This document shows positions 36,101 to 45,499 of a stretch of 64,000 bases of DNA, in pieces; the first letter of the stretch is position 1, and the number at the start of each line of letters is the position of its first letter. Source of the stretch: Hofstenia miamia (lineage: Eukaryota > Xenacoelomorpha > Acoela > Hofsteniidae). Position numbers and translations under genes: made by a program. The stretch is from positions 541,958-605,957 of the forward strand of contig CABFPE010000141.1 of the NCBI GenBank assembly GCA_900660155.1. The letters are read 5' to 3'. Below the pieces are notes generated by a model, which ran no database searches, was not told the DNA's origin, and worked only from the letters and a program-made list of their open reading frames with translations.

Positions 36101-39100
36101 CTCAACATCCAGATCTTCAGCGGATAATTGTACGCTACATAGTGCTATAAATTGTTTGATTCTTCAAAAAATTTTGCGAGTTGGGTTTCAAAAGGTGGGA
36201 TAAGCAAGCAAAAACTGATTTTTAAAGTCGTTCAATCATTTCTACGACAGATCTGTCAATGACAACAAATAGCGCATTTCGTCGCAAGTTGCTTCCATAT
36301 TTTGTGAATTCTCAAAGTTGCATGAATTTGAAAGAGATTGGGCTTTTTCCTTTAGCGCTTTAGCATGTGATTCAGCTCGTATGTCTTTGAAAATAGCACT
36401 TACCCCAGACAATAAGTGATTGAGATTTGAAAAATCAAGGTATTTTGATTGTAATTTTTCTACAATACCTACAATTGTTGCCAGTAATTCTTTATAATTG
36501 TCATCAGCACAAAGTTTGTTGTTAATTGGAGTAGCAGACCTTCAGCATTTGAACCTCTTTTTCTAGTCTCCTTGCTAAGATGTCATAAAGTTTCAAGAAT
36601 GGACATAAAACTGTCGAAACTTGCCACATATGTATCATAACGGCAAACCAAAAAGCGTTAGATAATCGTTTGAGTTCTCTGTACTTTTTGTGCCTTCCTG
36701 TTGTTGCTTCTGTAAATACACATGTAGAGCTATAGAGCTCATAAAACAAAAATTCTTTCAGGAGACAATAAAATTTTTCAACATGTTTCACTGTATCGAA
36801 AAGAATCAAATTACGGAATTACGACAATATACATAGCAATGAGCACATATGCGGGCTGGTAAATGTGCTTGTACACCACCGAGACGTCTACTCATCACGG
36901 ACTCCAAGTTGCATTTATTTTAGTCAATTTGATTCCTACAAAAAGTATTCAGTATGTACTGACAAAGTGGAGTTACATTCAATAATTCCACGATTTGCAA
37001 CGTTTGAAATTCCGAAGGAATTTTAGAATTTAACACATATCTGATAGCAGTGGACATTTGTTCTTGATGATTCATCTGCAATAATTTCAAAAAATGTAGC
37101 TTGCTTCACTTCATTAATGGTATCCTCAGTAATTATATAAGCCATGACACTAATCAACTCATTTTGAATAGCTTAATGAGTACATTTTGCACTTTTGAGC
37201 CCACCACAAACTTTTTCCTTGAAAGCAAGCCGCACAGTTCTAGAAAATTGGCCAAATTATGCGGTTTTTCGATCTCCCAATGTCCACAAAGCGCAAGAAC
37301 CTTGCCCAGTGAGATATTGCATTTAGATGTTTAATGTATTCACGATTTTTCTTAGCTTCCAATGCATTGTTTTTCTCGACCATAACTGAGCCAGCATGTT
37401 CACTTTCTTTGTAGCTGCTCCAAGCCATCATGTATGATTGATGATGTGTCGATATTGCATGCACTATAAATCCTGTGTTTTTCACAATGACTTTTTTCCA
37501 ATTGGACAGCGCAAGCTGTCACAAGGCTCGTCTCACCATGAATGGTTTCAGCAGCACGGAGACCAAGTCATGTCATTGCCAGCCTGTAGTCTAATCTTGC
37601 ACCCCATGGAGAATGTCTGGGCTTTCGTCAATAGTAAGCTTGGCAGTCGAGTGATCCATTGGATGCAGCAGTTGCTTCTGACATCTTACTTGATATCCCA
37701 GCTGATTTTATTACAAGTTTTGTTGAATCAATGTGCAGACGGTGTCAGCAAGTAAATGATCATCATGGAAGATCCATTGACTACTGATCCTCCTACCACA
37801 TTGAGAAAACAACAATGTAATGTTACGGCTTATACTTTTCACCCTTGTATTATGAAGGATTCAAAAACATTTGAAGCTAAAGTCTTTCATTACTGAAATT
37901 TTCCTATTGCACATAAATGCTAGTTTCCTTTTGAAAGTGTTAAATAATGACTATTTTTTATTGGTTGTAGTAAGAATTTTCCACAAATTTTATCTATCTC
38001 TACACTGCAAGTAGTTTTGTGTAGGTTTATTTGTTTGTTGTACTGATTAAGAATTATTGATCAGCTATTTAAAATTCCAACTATAGATAAATTATATTTG
38101 AAAAAGGAAAGAAATATATTTTTTCAGAGTTTTCATTAGTTTTAGGAGCAAATTCGAAATATTAGTGGGGAATTATCCTTCAAAACCCCTTCAAAAGAAC
38201 TATAATTTCCGGTTTGCATTAACTGCTACATTTTTGCGAAATTTTTTAACATAAATCAATTATTTGACAGCTTTTATGACAAACTTCTCTGAATAGCAGT
38301 ACATAGTTTAACTAAGGATATCTCGGTCAAAGATCTAGTCCATTCCTTCGATAATAATTATACAATATATAAAAATATTATATTCCAATCTGTCACAATT
38401 AATGATCAAGTTATAATTAATGTTCACTGATGAATTTCTCTCTCTCTCTCTCTCTNNNNNNNNNNNNNNNNNNNNTTCGCTCCTTTTGGTACTTTTCAAC
38501 TGGGCGCGCCCTTTTCATGCGGGAGCTTAAACGTTGTTCTTGGGGTGAGTTTAAAATATAAACCTGTTTCATCGCTGTTGAAAATCTGGTGGATATTATA
38601 TTGCTGCACACGTTGAATAAATGACTGCTTGTAAGAGTCAGCAGATATATGATCAGCAGACTATTTCGCCTTGAATTGATACTGATGACAGCTGGTTACG
38701 TTTGCAAAATCGCATAATAAATCCCGAACTTGAATAAAAATTCTCCTCTTGGTTTTGATAAAGCCTGGGGAATAACAGCATCGCTTTTTCCCGCAACATG
38801 GGACCCGTAATTGCGACGTTTTTTTCTCGTAATTGACGCATCCAGATAAATAAATCTTCATCTAATTTCGGATAGGAACTCTGCTTCATTGTTTTTGCTG
38901 AACTTGGCCCGCAATTACCCGATGCATTTTAAACAAATGCCCGAAGTTTTTCCTAAGAATTCTTGATTTTGTATAAGGTCGATTTGCCGATGTTGTATTC
39001 ATGCACATGCGTAGCGGTGGCATTGTTTTCAATTCCTCACACACCGCGATCTTTTGCTCTACGGACAACACCACTTTCTTCCGCTTGGCACCCATAATTA

Positions 39101-39379
39101 CTGTAATCTTTAATCTGAAAAGCAAACAAATCGATTGGCAAAGAAACAGAAAATCAAACAAAATTATATGCATGTACCTGTATTCAATTATAGATTATTT
39201 GTTGAATAAATTGTGTCTTGTGATTGATTTTTGATTACATATACATTTACATATGCACGTGTATATCTATGAACCAAATGTCGAGTCCGGATAATCGAGG
39301 GCCTACTGTAGTGGCATCGGCACCTAATTCTACGCCGTTCTTCGTTCCTCATTTTTGTTCTCGACGCATTTACGCTATA

Positions 39380-39451
<72 letters not shown>

Positions 39452-41395
39452 TAGATATCAACACTATAACAGCGAGTACTCCTTGAGAAAAAATTACGTC
39501 TGCTGGTTCAAATGCGAATATTATGGAATAGAAACAAAATTTTTGCAAATCGCAAATTCAATAGATTTGGAAATATATGTATCTGCTAGTGTATTTACTA
39601 AATGAATGATGAAGCAAACAAACAATTTTTAATGGTAATTTGGACCTATTGTCAAGTTTCTAGTGTTAAGAAACCAAAAGTACGGCCAGTATAGTATACT
39701 TCAAAAAATAATAAATATACTCTTTTGCATTATTTCATTTATAATGTTGATTTGATGCATTTCTATGCTTATTGAAATATTTTTCTTACGTACATATTAT
39801 TAAGAAACTACATTTAAATACAATGAAACAAATCCTAATAAACACTTATTTCCTTAGGATATAAAGACCCAAATTTAATGAGGATTAAAATGAAGAATAG
39901 GAATTGTTCAATTATTGTGAAAAAACTATTTAAATTTCAATTGAGAATTTTTTTAAATTAACCACAATTTAGTATATGAAAAAGCTCCACTTTGCTTAGT
40001 CAAATCCTTATGGGAAAAATTAATTTCTGCTTGTGCCAAGCAAATGTATTAGCGTTAGAACTATGTAGATTAAGAAAATTTGTAATATTTGTTACATTAA
40101 ATACCTATAGACAGCTCTCTGTAGACTCAATATTTATTACCATGGTTTTATTTTTTGCTATTCAAACTTGCAAATCGTTAGGCAAAAATTTATATTTTTA
40201 ACAAGAGGAAATTTCCACTTTGTTATGTTATCTTTTACATTTAGAAGTTGAAGCAATATAGTAGAAGACTGATTTTAAATTGTGATTAGATAGTCTCCAT
40301 TACTTGCATCCCACTCTAACTCTAACCCTAACAACATTCAAGTATATGCAAGAAAGAACATGAAGTAATATATTTCACAAGATTATGTTTTAATAATGAA
40401 TCACTATATTTTTCATTATAATTCAGTTCTACATTCAATATTGCATTATTGGTAGTTTATCGCCTAACTTGAACCGAATTTTAGTAATAAGGCATGCATG
40501 TACTCAACAGTGCACTCCCTTTTCATGCGGGAGCTTAAACGTTGTTCTTGGGGTGAGTTTAAAATATAAACCTGTTTCATCGCTGTTGAAAATCTGGTGG
40601 ATATTAAATTCTTTGTTACTTATCTTGCGAAATTGGCACAGACTAATTTATTACGAGTAACATATACACGTGCAACTACTGACTAATAGCAAATAAAACG
40701 CAGAGAAATATTTTGAATCTAGGTAAATTTGATGAACAGATTCTACTAATTTCTAATCGAGCAAGCTAACAGAAGAAACTAGTCAAGCAGTAACAACAAG
40801 TAAATCCTTACCCGCAATAACACAGCTAACGTTATAAAGTAACAGTAGATAAACAGTGATAATGCCTGGTATAGGATATTACAATATTGATATGGGATAA
40901 ATAATAATGTCTCTAAATTTTTTTTGATGTGATTTCAATAAATAATTTTTAACGATTAATAGGTCTCAGCATATGTACAAGTACATATCATGCTGACCTC
41001 TGCATGTTAAGATTTGACGGCATATACCCGTTACTAAGGATAATGTATGGAAGGGGTAAAAAACAACTACTGACTAAACATTTTGCAAATGCAGATCATT
41101 TAATATGCCACTTCTTAAGCATTTTTGTATTTCTTATGAAATCTAAGAGTCGCTTCATCAACTTCTATAATATCATTGATTTTCATGGTTGCTTTGCAGC
41201 TTCACATTCGCATTCAAGATCATGGTGCTGAAAACATTTTGATAGCTAATTCCTGTACATATGCACGTGTATATCTATGAACCAAATGTCGAGTCCGGAT
41301 AATCGAGGGCCTACTGTAGTGGCATGTTTTTCAACTCATACGTCGACTTTTATGCTTGAATATTCTTCTTACAATTTTTGTGCTATATATATGTA

Positions 41396-41471
<76 letters not shown>

Positions 41472-44400
41472 CTCCGCTTGGAGAAATTTGGTCACTTCTT
41501 CAAACAAAGTTCTTTACGGCTGAGTCAGTCATGCTGCTCAATTTATATTCATATATTCAATACCAGTGGCTTAGACCAAATATTCATCGTCAGCATAAGT
41601 ACAGTCAGCTTGAGGAGATCGTGTTCGCCTAAACGCCTGTTTGCCTTTTTGAATTATATAGGGCCATGAAAAATAAGCATAATAGCGAGCGCATGATTGA
41701 AATGTTTACATATTTTGCATAGAAACACCACATTAATTGCTAAAATGTGATATTTCGTCAAGACCACAATAATAGGATTGCAAGAGATTTTACTTGCTCC
41801 GTTGTCAAAATTAGACCAGATTGGTTGTCTTTGTGAGAAAAAATTTACAAAGGAAGAATTTAAATTAAATGCATTGAAAATGATTATTATCATTATTTTT
41901 CCAAAGATCTCTATTTTTAGGTTAGCCGCCAATTACTATTGTATTAAATAAGCGTATTTGCTAATTGAGAAAATGCACAAAAGGCTCACCATATTGTATT
42001 TCATTAACATTTGCATTAGTTTCTATCTTCGTGACATGTTTGCTTTCAATTGTATTAACCACTCCTAGCAAGTCATTCGTCAAGACTGGATACAAATCTT
42101 CACCATATTGTAAAATCGGATTTGCGTAGTTTAATGGCGTTTCTTGAGGAGGAACATTGAATTCATAATCAAAGTGATCCCAACTTTGAAACTTTTGGTA
42201 CATATTTTTCTAAATCGTTGCATCACTAATAATCTTAGAGCAAACATATCGAGGAAAATGTTTTGGTTAACATTAAGACTAGTAGCAATCTCTAACAGTG
42301 TTTCCAACCAGTAAGATTATTAGTTACATTTTTAAGGCCTCATAATTTTCGCACGTTAACCACAAACCCTCAATAAAATATAATGCATTAATTCATAATT
42401 TAAATGGCGACTTTAAAATATTTCTATAATTATAAAAAAATAGATGCTATATCATTGGTGCTGTCGCAACGCCCATATGCGATTATTAAAGACAAATTAT
42501 CCAAATTTTGATCGGAGTGACGATTTATTCCCATACTTTCACAAATTTTACTTATAAAGAATTAAAATTCATTAGAAAAATTTCATGAAAATTATTGTAA
42601 AACAAAATTTTTTATTTATTTGAATAAATTGAAAGACAATATTTACGTTTAAAAATGTTTACTATAAATAAATGCATGTTTAAATTAAAAAATTTAAACG
42701 AACATTAATATATCGCTGATGTCAAACCTCTTAAAAATAGGGAGGAATAGAAGCTCGAAAACGGTCTTGAGTGAGTTTTGTATGCAAAAGAGAACTACAT
42801 ATTGTACAATTTTAAATTGTCATGAATTAAATATAAACTGTATCTTAATAACATAATTCGTTACGGTCGAGTGAACAGACTAAATTTGAATTTCAAGCTT
42901 TAAGTCGACCTAGGTCTTCGTTCTAATTGGCGGGAATTATTGGTGGAATTTCTTCAGCCGAGGTCTCATCGAGTCTGCCTTTTGGACCCGAAACCCGACT
43001 CGTAACAACCACGGTCTTACTGGACACGACCTGAATTTTTTACTAAGACCTGAAGCTCAAATTTTTTCAAAATTAGCCCCTAACGCAACCCGATTGTTTT
43101 CTGAAGCCATACCAAAATTGTTTAGAACAAATTTAAAAAAGACGGATTTGTTTTCTTGAACTAGCTAAACAGTTTGAAATAGACCCAAAATGATATATCC
43201 CGAGTAAACAAACAAACAAATAGTTGGATTGATGAATATTGAGAATATTGATTTTGAAATGTTCCCAAGGGCCCGAACCCGACCGGAGACCCGATTTCGG
43301 GTCGGGTCTGAGAACTTTGTTTGTAAGTAACTACAAATCAATAAAAATTAGTTTTTCTGTTGAAGTAGCACGGAGATTCTGTTCATACCACTGTTAGTAA
43401 GGATTTTGAAATACATTCTTAAGGTGGTAGGTGCAATTATGTTTTCTTTTTTATAGGAATTAAAGCTTTGAACTTTTGCGTGTACAGGTCATAGGAAAAA
43501 TTGTCTCATTATGACCAAATTATGCAAACATAACCTAATTTGCATATGAAAATATCACATTTCATGGTTTCACGAAAATTGCTCTCATTTGAAAAGTATA
43601 TGAGATAAATTGATTCTGTTGACTGCTTTTAGTTCCCAAGGATAGCATCTAGTGCGTGCACCACTTTGGTTATTATGCAAAAAACGATTTTTATTTATCC
43701 CTTCCTTTATAACTGAAAAATGAAATTTGAAAATTTGGGTAATCTAATTACCTTGCATATATCTTATAACGGCTATATATTTGGTTGAAACATGATCAAA
43801 GTGGTACATAGGTTAGATAGAGTCTAAATCTATATTGTCCAAAAATTTGAACTAGTTTCCATCAAATAAAATTGTTATTACAATTGTAATTTCATAAGTA
43901 ATGAAAAGAAGTAAAATTGAGAAAATCCAGGTAAATGTAACAGGTAAAGATATTTCGGTTCTTAAAAACAACCTTTTTGTCCACACACACAGTATCTCTG
44001 CTGATTTGAGAAAACCAAGAAATTGCAAATAAAATGGCAAAATTTTTGTTAAAATATCTTCAATAATACAAATTTTATAGCATTTCAAAACCGTTGCTAT
44101 GCGTATCCAAGGAACATTCTCAGTTGACAACTTTCTTCAAAAGTGATTTTTGTAGAGAAAATGCTTGAATTTTCATTCCAAGCTAACAAAAGATCTATTT
44201 TAATGGTTAACCCTATTTTGCCTGGGCTTTTTTGTAGCAGTTATTCTTGATGGGCAGGGAGCGATTTGCCTCCCTCATATCTTGGAACCGACACAATACC
44301 AAATTTGGTGAGGACGTACTCTGACATGTCATAGATATTTTGCCAGAACCAATTTGTAATATGATAATTAATATGGAAATATGTGTATATTATTTACTTT

Positions 44401-45499
44401 ATGTATAAAATATTTTTCTTTTCTCATTATTGCAAATAAAACAAAAAACATTTAATTGTAATTTTTCATTGAAAATTATGCATTGGTTTCAAATTATAGA
44501 CTTTACTTTAAAAAATCTCCAGAAATGTCAGATTTCATGGACTTTTTTTAAAATCGCTATAACTTTGTAATCCTTGACCTTATCAGCATAATTTTTTGCG
44601 TCAAAAGTTGCAGAAAAAGCTAAAGAAAAAAGTCATAGAAGGATCGTTTATCTTAAAAACGGTATGTGAGTTATATATAAGGATGTGGATGGGAGTCAAA
44701 TCCCAACACCAGGTAAAATAGTGTCAAGCAAGGCATATATCAGAATTGAAAAATTTATTAAAAACAATTTTTCTGCAATTTACTGGGGACTACTTTGACT
44801 TAAAGAATCCACAAATATTGAAGGATATAATACGATTTTATAAGTGTCTCTATCTAGAAAAGTATATGTTTTCATACAATAAGTGCAAAATTTTGTAATA
44901 ACCGACAAACACTTACTGATATCAGCTGTAAAAAATAGATAAACATTTACTGACATCAGCTGTAAAAAATAGCGAGCTTTAAGCCACCTTTTTCCAGGTT
45001 AGGATGTCAAAGCCATTGAATATATAAAATCTGTACTCACGTTTTTTAGTCCAGCATTATATGCAGCTATATATAAACTTTGTGTTGCTGACTTGCTTTC
45101 TAGTGATTCCAAATTAATTTTTTTGAGAACATCCGTCATGTCTACGCCAGACTTCGCTTCTATGTCATTTATCACAACATTATTTCCTTCATAGTAAATG
45201 ACCGAGTCGTAATCCAATACTTTAACATTCCTTCTGTCTTTAAGAATCCCATACAAAGCCGAATCTACGTATTTTGGACCTGTAGCCGCACCTGTATTCA
45301 CATACATGCCAGATATTGCTGAAGATGAAATGCGGCCTCCAACAGTACCATCAGTTTCGAAAAGCTTAACGTCATGAGCATCGGAAAGTTCAGATAATGC
45401 AGCCATCCCAGCGAGGCCTCCTCCTATTATAGCAACTTTTGCCGCTGAACATTGTGAAATTACAAAGAAAAATACAAAGAGCTCTCTAACCAAGTTCAT
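18717..45499 (-). CDS. Membrane-anchored secreted flavin amine oxidase (polyamine oxidase-like), 6 exons
   Basis: Joining 45499-45041, 42209-41990, 27560-27412, 23532-23287, 22314-22009 and 18968-18717 gives one uninterrupted 543-residue protein; all five introns are GT-AG and all phases fit. Residues 1-19 form a signal peptide. The FAD loop GGGLAG lies at 26-31, acidic E48 binds ribose, and GGRI is at 54-57. WDHFDYEF...PP after residue 160 and ADYLLVTVSIGVLQ near 245 are typical of polyamine oxidase relatives; the C-terminal FAD motif FAGE is at 419-422. NTS at 299 and NTT at 386 are glycosylation sequons. Residues 469-488 carry a Cys...NYNPAAEVDDGSC module, then a membrane helix at about 514-533 and a short basic tail. 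The enzyme would oxidise an amine outside the cell or in the secretory lumen, giving an aldehyde and peroxide; the substrate is unknown. The usual active-site lysine appears to be Asn288. Confidence 0.9.
18969..20389. other. Intron 5, 3' part; no element recognised
   Basis: AT-rich intron sequence. The short plus-strand frame at 19198-19386 has no motif and is not supported. Confidence 0.5.
20390..21210 (-). mobile_element. LINE RT fragment in intron 5
   Basis: Minus-strand translation contains VYLDFQKAFDKVPHCILL (RT palm, about 21120-21070), KLSKFGIDSFF, and further downstream DLGVIISSSLSWLKCVS, the segment that follows the YADD box in many LINEs. The YADD region itself is degraded. It is truncated at both ends and broken by stops. 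Clade not assignable beyond the CR1/Jockey/I-like group. Confidence 0.65.
21211..22008. other. Intron 5, 5' part; nothing recognised
   Basis: No repeat or gene identified. Open frames at 21200-21602 are low-complexity and unsupported. Confidence 0.45.
22009..22314 (-). CDS. Amine oxidase exon 5 (C-terminal FAD motif)
   Basis: 306 bases (102 codons), acceptor GTATTTAG, donor GTAAAT. It contains the family's closing FAD-binding segment NRVFFAGEVCSDKYSISAVA followed by AYQSGLIAAG. The usual H-G before A-Y is replaced by A-V-A-A-Y, and the Trp-rich segment before it is reduced (FYGSIATPTLSF). Confidence 0.9.
22315..23286. other. Intron 4 with assembly gap and (AT)n
   Basis: Contains (AT)n at about 22670-22691 and 22744-22808 around a gap of 52 Ns at 22692-22743. 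No coding sequence is needed here, because exons 4 and 5 join in phase. Confidence 0.7.
23287..23532 (-). CDS. Amine oxidase exon 4
   Basis: 246 bases (82 codons, phase 0 both ends), acceptor TTTTTAG, donor GTAATG. It encodes IKNDYEMGKYLNIYAEF, which follows LPTVKIEA and aligns with the family block that normally contains the flavin-side lysine. Next come FWNTSFEHFAYI and LQFVVVGDEADRVAELTSTE. Confidence 0.88.
23533..27411. other. Intron 3; possible MITE ends, old repeats
   Basis: Around 23745-23870 and 24400-24460 there are repeated GGTCAGGAT/CAGGTCAG units in mirror arrangement, like the subterminal repeats of a short hAT-type element, but no clean ends or target duplication were found. 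A stretch near 25850-26000 resembles 26360-26520 loosely. (AT)n at 27070-27106. No exon is required here. Confidence 0.4.
27412..27560 (-). CDS. Amine oxidase exon 3
   Basis: 149 bases, acceptor TTTTTTTAG ending at 27561, donor GTTAGT from 27411. It encodes DNGVKVKYTKTPSEFTYDAD then YLLVTVSIGVLQ, the strand pair and the conserved D-Y-hydrophobic-V-T-V-S-x-G-V-L-Q motif of FAD amine oxidases, ending LPTVKIEA in phase 0. Confidence 0.9.
27561..28659. other. Intron 2 (3' end): candidate hAT-like element 27827-28480
   Basis: 27827 begins CAGGGTTTTAAATGGACTG, a typical hAT-style start. About 650 bases on, a GC-richer stretch (CGGATCCGATCCGTTCC, CAGTCCAGTTTCGGTCCTGG) ends CCAGCTG at 28480, with partly inverted similarity (GGACTGA / TCAGTCC, CCGGTCCTG / CAGGACCG). 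No 8-base target duplication could be shown, so the boundaries are tentative. A CCAAGCC-rich patch follows at 28500-28555. Confidence 0.4.
28660..32440 (+). mobile_element. CR1-like LINE with PHD-like ORF1, decayed
   Basis: Near 28738-29036 a finger-like sequence reads CNTC, CYSC, FHRTKSC and, after one frame change, CNIC, followed by an acidic tail; this spacing resembles the PHD finger of CR1-group ORF1 proteins. After about 29500 comes the endonuclease (NCLYTNCQSIISL, CGDRYLPD, QLIDFPAHVSGNILDVV, and SFSDHA after an interruption). The RT follows: FGFIRKRSTITQLL, YIDFRKAFDSVPHHLLL, SGVQQGSALGPLLFVAFIN and FVDDVKL (31520-32071), then VWYASVTDMKKLEKFQKRCN. The endonuclease is split by a MITE at 30156-30522. 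Numerous stops and frame changes make it inactive. It sits in intron 2 of the amine oxidase, opposite to its transcription. Confidence 0.8.
30156..30522. mobile_element. hAT-type MITE with 8-base target duplication
   Basis: 367 bases starting CAGAGTGGCAAAC and ending GACCCTTTTGCACCCTG; the right end read inward is CAGGGTGCAAAAGGGTC. Flanks are ATTTTGAT (30148-30155) and ATTCTGAT (30523-30530), one mismatch. Subterminal repeats of ACCCGACC/GGGTCG lie on both sides (CCCAACCCGACC; CCCGACCCGACC). No coding capacity. It interrupts the LINE endonuclease frame exactly between NILDVVEF and NLEIYDYA. Confidence 0.85.
32640..32640. other. Single-N join
   Basis: One N separates 32639 from a block (32641-32812) identical to 35057-35228. 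Single Ns also stand at 35229 and 48598. They mark joins rather than sized gaps. Confidence 0.8.
35057..35228. repeat. 172-base direct repeat of 32641-32812
   Basis: Identical as far as I can read (offset 2416, no indels), each copy touching a single N on its outer side. It encodes, on the minus strand, the end of a LINE endonuclease domain. Confidence 0.9.
35230..35744. repeat. (AT)n and a TTCAAGGCTGGAAA-type short repeat patch
   Basis: (AT)n at 35230-35254, then at 35395-35500 three or four imperfect repeats of TTCAAGGCTGGAAA, with the related CCTTGAAATTTC at about 35603-35617. This may be a small foldback or tandem element of unknown family. Confidence 0.45.
35745..37745 (-). mobile_element. 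hAT transposase remnant (ZMYM/DUF4371 type)
   Basis: Minus-strand translation from about 37740 shows HHQSYMMAWSSYKESEHAGS, ISHWARFLRF, then TEDTINEV and FFEIIADESS (catalytic-domain entry, family pattern FFxxMADExxD), CSFVKHVEKF-like text, KKYRELKRLSNAFWF (family KLKRLCDTRW) and finally KKIKNYLRNSMGNERLSDLL near 35940, the C-terminal dimerisation block. Order and spacing match domesticated and transposon hAT proteins of the ZMYM/DUF4371 group. Many stops and frame changes; the conserved Arg-Trp after LS is lost. No terminal repeats identified. Lies within intron 2. Confidence 0.75.
37746..38455. other. Intron 2; nothing recognised, ends in (CT)n
   Basis: AT-rich, ending in a CT dinucleotide run at 38440-38455 directly against the gap. 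Confidence 0.5.
38456..38475. other. Assembly gap (20 N)
   Basis: Gap at the point where the Tigger transposase reading is cut (right flank starts TTCGCTCC, the antisense of codons for KER). Confidence 0.95.
38476..39311 (-). mobile_element. pogo/Tigger transposase, 5' half with terminal repeat
   Basis: On the minus strand the element starts at a Tigger-type end: read inward it is CAGTAGGCCCTCGATTATCC (39311 downward), bordered by TA. Coding begins MGAKRKKVVLSVEQKIAVCE, the first CENP-B/psq helix-turn-helix. The second DNA-binding domain follows (DEDLFIWMRQLREKN, LFPRLYQNQEENF, RFCKRNQLSSVSIQGE), and then the start of the DDE domain (SADSYKQ...FNSDETGLYFKL...RARPVEKYQKER). Several frame changes. 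The reading stops at the gap, and the missing rest is at 50612-49790. Confidence 0.85.
39381..39449. repeat. (AT)n microsatellite
   Basis: Long pure AT run ending ATAGATAGATATC; it lies next to the Tigger end. Confidence 0.95.
39450..40093. other. Intron 2; nothing recognised
   Basis: AT-rich, no element identified before the duplicated block begins at 40094. Confidence 0.45.
40094..41383. repeat. Duplicated block 'A', chimeric with Tigger sequence
   Basis: 40094-40506, 40603-40762 and 40765-41255 match 47917-48329, 48426-48585 and 48650-49140. 41326-41381 also largely matches 49211-49266. The intervening stretches 40505-40606 and 41256-41325 instead match the Tigger locus at 38497-38598 and 39248-39317, all at one offset of 2008 bases. 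Within intron 2 of the amine oxidase. Confidence 0.85.
41385..41469. repeat. (AT)n microsatellite at block edge
   Basis: Long AT run directly before the CCGCTTGGAGA start of the exon-2 block; the other two copies of that block have an AT run in the same place. Confidence 0.95.
41990..42209 (-). CDS. Amine oxidase exon 2
   Basis: 220 bases, acceptor AG at 42211-42210, donor GTGAGC from 41989. It begins KNMYQKFQSWDHFDYEFNVP and ends in IQY plus the first base of a split codon. The following exon starts with the two missing bases (giving Asp), which validates the join. The WDHFDYEF..PP block corresponds to the substrate-domain DYEF..PP block of plant polyamine oxidases, recalled from memory. 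The same exon occurs twice more at 52185-52404 and 63104-63323. Confidence 0.88.
42930..43320. mobile_element. Candidate hAT-like MITE inside intron 1
   Basis: GC-rich ends in AT-rich DNA: GGACCCGAAACCCGACTCG on the left, and on the right CCGAACCCGACCGGAGACCC and TTTCGGGTCGGGTCTGAG, in inverted relation. Exact limits and target duplication were not found. The same element is present in copy 2 at 53125-53515. Confidence 0.45.
45041..45499 (-). CDS. Amine oxidase exon 1 (signal peptide, FAD loop)
   Basis: 153 codons, ATG at 45499-45497, phase 0 end. The donor is GTGAGT at 45040-45035. It encodes the signal peptide (FVFFFVISQCSAA), VAIIGGGLAGMAAL and GGRISSSAISGMYVN. The start choice is supported by the adjacent hydrophobic leader and by identical placement in the paralogue at 2466. 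Confidence 0.9.

Larger units (their letters stand above)
41474..44634. repeat. Exon-2 segmental duplication, copy 1
   Basis: Identical as far as I can read, without indels, to 51669-54829 (offset 10195). It also matches 62680-64000 (offset 21114), with a few extra bases near 62953. Carries amine oxidase exon 2 and most of intron 1. A further matching piece, 44719-44875, pairs with 54918-55074. Confidence 0.95.

Noticed and set aside
37438-37755. 105-residue plus-strand frame
   Set aside because: It is antisense to the hAT transposase remnant and has no motif of its own.
39224-39454. Open frames rich in YIYIYI (also near 41378, 49202, 51564, 55423, 60169)
   Set aside because: They are translations of (AT)n microsatellites, not proteins.
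40312-40332. CTAACTCTAACCCTAAC-like telomeric text (also near 35540 and 48140)
   Set aside because: Only one or two units long and within repeats; not a telomere.
40991-41231. 75-residue frame duplicated at 48889-49116
   Set aside because: Same reason: it is carried along in the copied block, with no recognisable motif.
43852-44130. 92-residue minus-strand frame duplicated at 54047-54325
   Set aside because: It is repeated only because the whole intron block is duplicated; composition is intron-like, with no family pattern.
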